8,025 nucleotides of DNA, from NCBI GenBank assembly GCA_903837815.1, contig CAILWD010000616.1, positions 1 through 8,025 on the forward strand. Reading direction: 5' to 3'. Source of the stretch: an uncultured Chloroflexota bacterium. Lineage in GTDB: Bacteria > Chloroflexota > Anaerolineae > Anaerolineales > Villigracilaceae. Positions 6,270 through 8,025 of this stretch are shown here, piece after piece (the stretch's first letter is position 1; each line of letters starts with the position of its first letter). The notes beneath the pieces were generated by a model. The model was not told the DNA's origin and ran no database searches. It saw nothing but the letters and a program-made list of their open reading frames with translations. The translations under genes and the position numbers were made by a program.

Positions 6270-7621
6270 CACAAAAGGGGGCATGTTTTGGTGTGCCAGT
6301 CGGTGACTTGCTGACAGGCATACCCTGTGCGCAGAACGCCCGCTTCATTCCACGCGCGTGAGACGACTTGCATCCCGATGGGCAAGCCGTCCTTTGTAAA
6401 TCCGCAAGGCAGGCTCAAAGCAGGGAGCCCGGTGAGGTTGAAAGGCGCAGTGAAGCGTGTCAACTGGCGGGCGCGTTCGAGAGCATCCTCTCCTTCCAGC
6501 ACCGGGGCGGGGATGGGGGTGGTGGGCAGGATCAACGTGTCGTACACGTTAAGTAACAGTTCGCACTCTCTCCTGATTTCGGATTGGGTGCGCCTGGCGA
6601 GGATGTATTCGGTGGAGGTGAATGCCGCTCCCGCTTCCAGCCTTTGACGAACGTCTGCGCCGAACCAGTCTGGGTGTTCTTTCAGCCGTTCTCGATGGAA
6701 GGCGGCGCCGTCTGCCTGGGTCATCAGGGCATTGGCAAGCGTGGCCTCCTTGAGAAAATCCACGTTTACCTCTTTGATGCTTGCTCCCAGTTGTTCAAGC
6801 ATTTTTGTCGTGCGGCGGACCGCCTGCAATACCTCTGCATCTGATTCTTCGATGAAATCGCCAACCGCCAGCGCAATCTTGCGCTCCTTCATTGTGTCTT
6901 TCAAGTGGCTGGAGTAATCGCCGGGGAGCGTTTTGACGGACACGGGATCAAGCTCATCATATCCGCCCATGACTTGAAGCATGAGCGCAGCATCTTCGAC
7001 ATTGCGTGTGATGGGACCTGCATGGTCCAGGTTCCACGAGAGCGGGAGAATGCCGCGCAGACTGACCCGCCCAAAGGTGGGTTTGAGTCCGACTACGCCA
7101 CACAACGAAGCGGGGATGCGGATCGATCCTCCCGTATCGGTGCCGAGGGCGGCTAGCGCCATGCCTGTGGCCACGGCGACGGCGCTTCCGCCAGAAGAGC
7201 CGCCCGGTGTGCGGGTTACATCCCATGGATTTTTGCAAGCGCCATAATGCGGATTGTTGTTTGTGACGCCAAGTGCAATCTCATGGGTGTTGGTCTTGCC
7301 GACGATGTGCGCACCCGCCTTCTTTATCTTTTGCACCACAATGGCATCTTCCTGCGGGATGTTATCTGCGAAGAAACGCGCTCCGGCTGTTGTGCGAATC
7401 CCTTTTGTGTCGTACAGGTCTTTTACCGCAATTGGAATGCCGCACAACATTCCCTCATTTGCCGTGGAGGGTTCCTGGGCAATGACTGTGATAAAGGCGT
7501 TGAGAAGCGGATTCAATCGCTCGATTTGGCGGTAACAGGCTGAAACCAGTTCGACGGCCTCGATTTCCTTGCTTTTCACAAGGTTGCGCAGATCGGTCAG
7601 GTGTAAAGAGGAAATATTCAT
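6269..7621 (-). CDS. Amidase-signature family hydrolase
   Basis: A 450-residue serine hydrolase that cleaves C-N amide bonds in the cytoplasm; the actual substrate is unknown. The Ser-cisSer-Lys triad is visible: Lys67 in IAVKDLYDTKG, cis-Ser142 in GGSSGGS (140-146) and nucleophile Ser166 in DTGGSIRIPA (162-171). Further family features are GKTNTHEIALG (108-118), the NPWDVTRTPGG segment, GLKPTFGRVS (178-187) and FNLTGLPALSLPCGF (394-408). The length fits the family. It resembles GatA of the tRNA amidotransferase, but no gatB or gatC lies nearby, and the C-terminal DGLPIGMQVVSRAWNEAGVL region fits stand-alone amidases better. The frame extends upstream to 7678, but those 19 codons cover the -10 box and look non-coding, so 7621 is chosen. 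There the upstream ribosome match is weak (AGG only). The gene appears monocistronic, convergent with the SUMF1-like lipoprotein and sharing its terminator region. Confidence 0.93.
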   Translation of the reverse strand: MNISSLHLTDLRNLVKSKEIEAVELVSACYRQIERLNPLLNAFITVIAQEPSTANEGMLCGIPIAVKDLYDTKGIRTTAGARFFADNIPQEDAIVVQKIKKAGAHIVGKTNTHEIALGVTNNNPHYGACKNPWDVTRTPGGSSGGSAVAVATGMALAALGTDTGGSIRIPASLCGVVGLKPTFGRVSLRGILPLSWNLDHAGPITRNVEDAALMLQVMGGYDELDPVSVKTLPGDYSSHLKDTMKERKIALAVGDFIEESDAEVLQAVRRTTKMLEQLGASIKEVNVDFLKEATLANALMTQADGAAFHRERLKEHPDWFGADVRQRLEAGAAFTSTEYILARRTQSEIRRECELLLNVYDTLILPTTPIPAPVLEGEDALERARQLTRFTAPFNLTGLPALSLPCGFTKDGLPIGMQVVSRAWNEAGVLRTGYACQQVTDWHTKTCPLL

Positions 7622-7630
7622 GTAAGGCCT

Positions 7631-7636
7631 ATTATA
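7631..7636 (-). promoter_or_regulatory. Consensus -10 box for the amidase gene
   Basis: The minus strand reads TATAAT here, only nine bases before the amidase ATG. Transcription starting about seven bases downstream would produce an mRNA with nearly no leader. No clear TTGACA-like -35 box is seen at 16-18 bases. A short inverted repeat ATGGG/CCCAT (7642-7646 and 7655-7659) lies immediately upstream, where -35 contacts would fall, and could be an operator, though five base pairs may be chance. Confidence 0.5.
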
Positions 7637-7703
7637 ACTAAATGGGACAATCCTCCCATAGCCTATCTGTACCTGCATTACGGTTTTCTTAAATCAGCAA
7701 AAT

Positions 7704-7729
7704 CTAAACGTGAATACCTAGCCGTTTAG
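7704..7729. other. Inverted repeat in the intergenic region
   Basis: CTAAACG (7704-7710) and CGTTTAG (7723-7729) are perfect inverted repeats around a 12-base spacer. On the minus strand the repeat is followed by ATTTT, so it may be a weak terminator for the gene that ends at 7812; alternatively it is a binding site upstream of the amidase. The rest of the 190-base stretch between the amidase start and 7812 shows no gene or other clear signal. Confidence 0.3.
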
Positions 7730-7811
7730 GAAGTGCGAGTCTCACCTGCAAGAATGGGTTTTCGATTCGCGCAGAGCGGCTCATTTTCCGGGAGTTTTGC
7801 GTAAGTCGTGG

Positions 7812-8025
7812 TTACATAACTTCGATTGCCGCGAGGGATTTTTCCCCTTCGTTGTAGTAGGCGCGGTATGGGATGTTCGGCAGAATGGCGGAAAATGCAA
7901 CATTGGAAACCTCGAACTTTACGTTGCCCAGTGTGCAGAAATATTCCTTGGGGAGGTCTTCGTCATAACTCGGCACCTCTAGTTTGGGCAAGCCTTCCAC
8001 AGTTTTCCATATTCCAGCCGGAGGC
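7812..8025 (-). CDS. C-terminal part of an unrecognised protein (cut by window edge)
   Basis: A minus-strand reading frame is open from the window edge to a TAA at 7812, giving about 70 residues. It reads PPAGIWKTVEGLPKLEVPSY and continues through YFCTLGNVKFEVSNVAF to EKSLAAIEVM. The mixed composition, with charged, aromatic and hydrophobic residues alternating as in a beta-rich domain end, looks like real protein and better than the plus-strand frame over the same bases. A GTG at 8000 could be a start for a 62-residue protein, but no ribosome site precedes it and the frame continues in protein-like manner upstream, so a truncated longer gene is more likely. No family is recognised. Its direction matches the amidase, but the 190-base gap and the internal -10 box suggest separate transcription. 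Confidence 0.55.
   Translation of the reverse strand, partial: PPAGIWKTVEGLPKLEVPSYDEDLPKEYFCTLGNVKFEVSNVAFSAILPNIPYRAYYNEGEKSLAAIEVM

Noticed and set aside
6269..7621. Amidase as the GatA subunit of the tRNA amidotransferase
   Set aside because: No gatB or gatC is nearby, and the C-terminal sequence fits stand-alone amidases better; a definite choice would need a phylogeny.
7797..7982. Plus-strand frame of 61 codons near the window end
   Set aside because: It starts with TTG without a ribosome site, and the minus-strand frame over the same bases looks more like real protein and runs to the window edge.

Overview
This roughly 8 kb window looks like ordinary bacterial chromosome of moderate GC content. 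It carries six complete protein genes and the end of a seventh. The best guess for the host is a Chloroflexota bacterium of the Anaerolineae type. That rests on the three predicted lipoproteins with long Pro/Thr-rich linkers behind the lipid-anchor cysteine, one of them carrying a SUMF1-like domain, a style common in that group. It is an inference from style, not from a marker gene.

Layout. Positions 7-2173 (+) hold a tightly coupled trio: two small paralogous lipoproteins, then a Sir2-family lysine deacylase (sirtuin). Each junction is an ATGA stop/start overlap, so the three are probably translated as one unit. Positions 2170-4305 (-) hold a two-gene operon read the other way: an ATP-grasp ligase of unknown substrate followed 21 bases later by an AEC-family (auxin efflux carrier-like) permease. 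The permease and sirtuin genes converge and share the four bases CTAG, each ending with TAG. Positions 4306-4459 are a compact divergent control region with a palindromic ATTATAAT and a short hairpin just before a ribosome binding site. Positions 4460-6211 (+) encode a 583-residue lipoprotein with a SUMF1/FGE-like domain and a cysteine-rich repeat tail, closed by a strong intrinsic terminator. Positions 6269-7621 (-) encode an amidase-signature hydrolase whose likely -10 box sits so close to the start that the mRNA may be leaderless. Positions 7812-8025 (-) hold the C-terminal end of an unrecognised protein cut by the window edge.

How the genes may work together. The clearest unit is ATP-grasp plus permease, which suggests making or modifying a small carboxylate or peptide-like compound and moving it across the membrane. 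The coupling of two surface lipoproteins to a cytoplasmic sirtuin is unusual and has no obvious explanation. The SUMF1-like lipoprotein lacks the two copper-binding cysteines of true formylglycine-generating enzymes, so it is more likely a binding or structural surface protein. No tRNA, rRNA, CRISPR array, insertion sequence or phage gene was seen. I found no complete, recognisable new defence or mobile system; the findings are mostly unusual gene arrangements and domain combinations.
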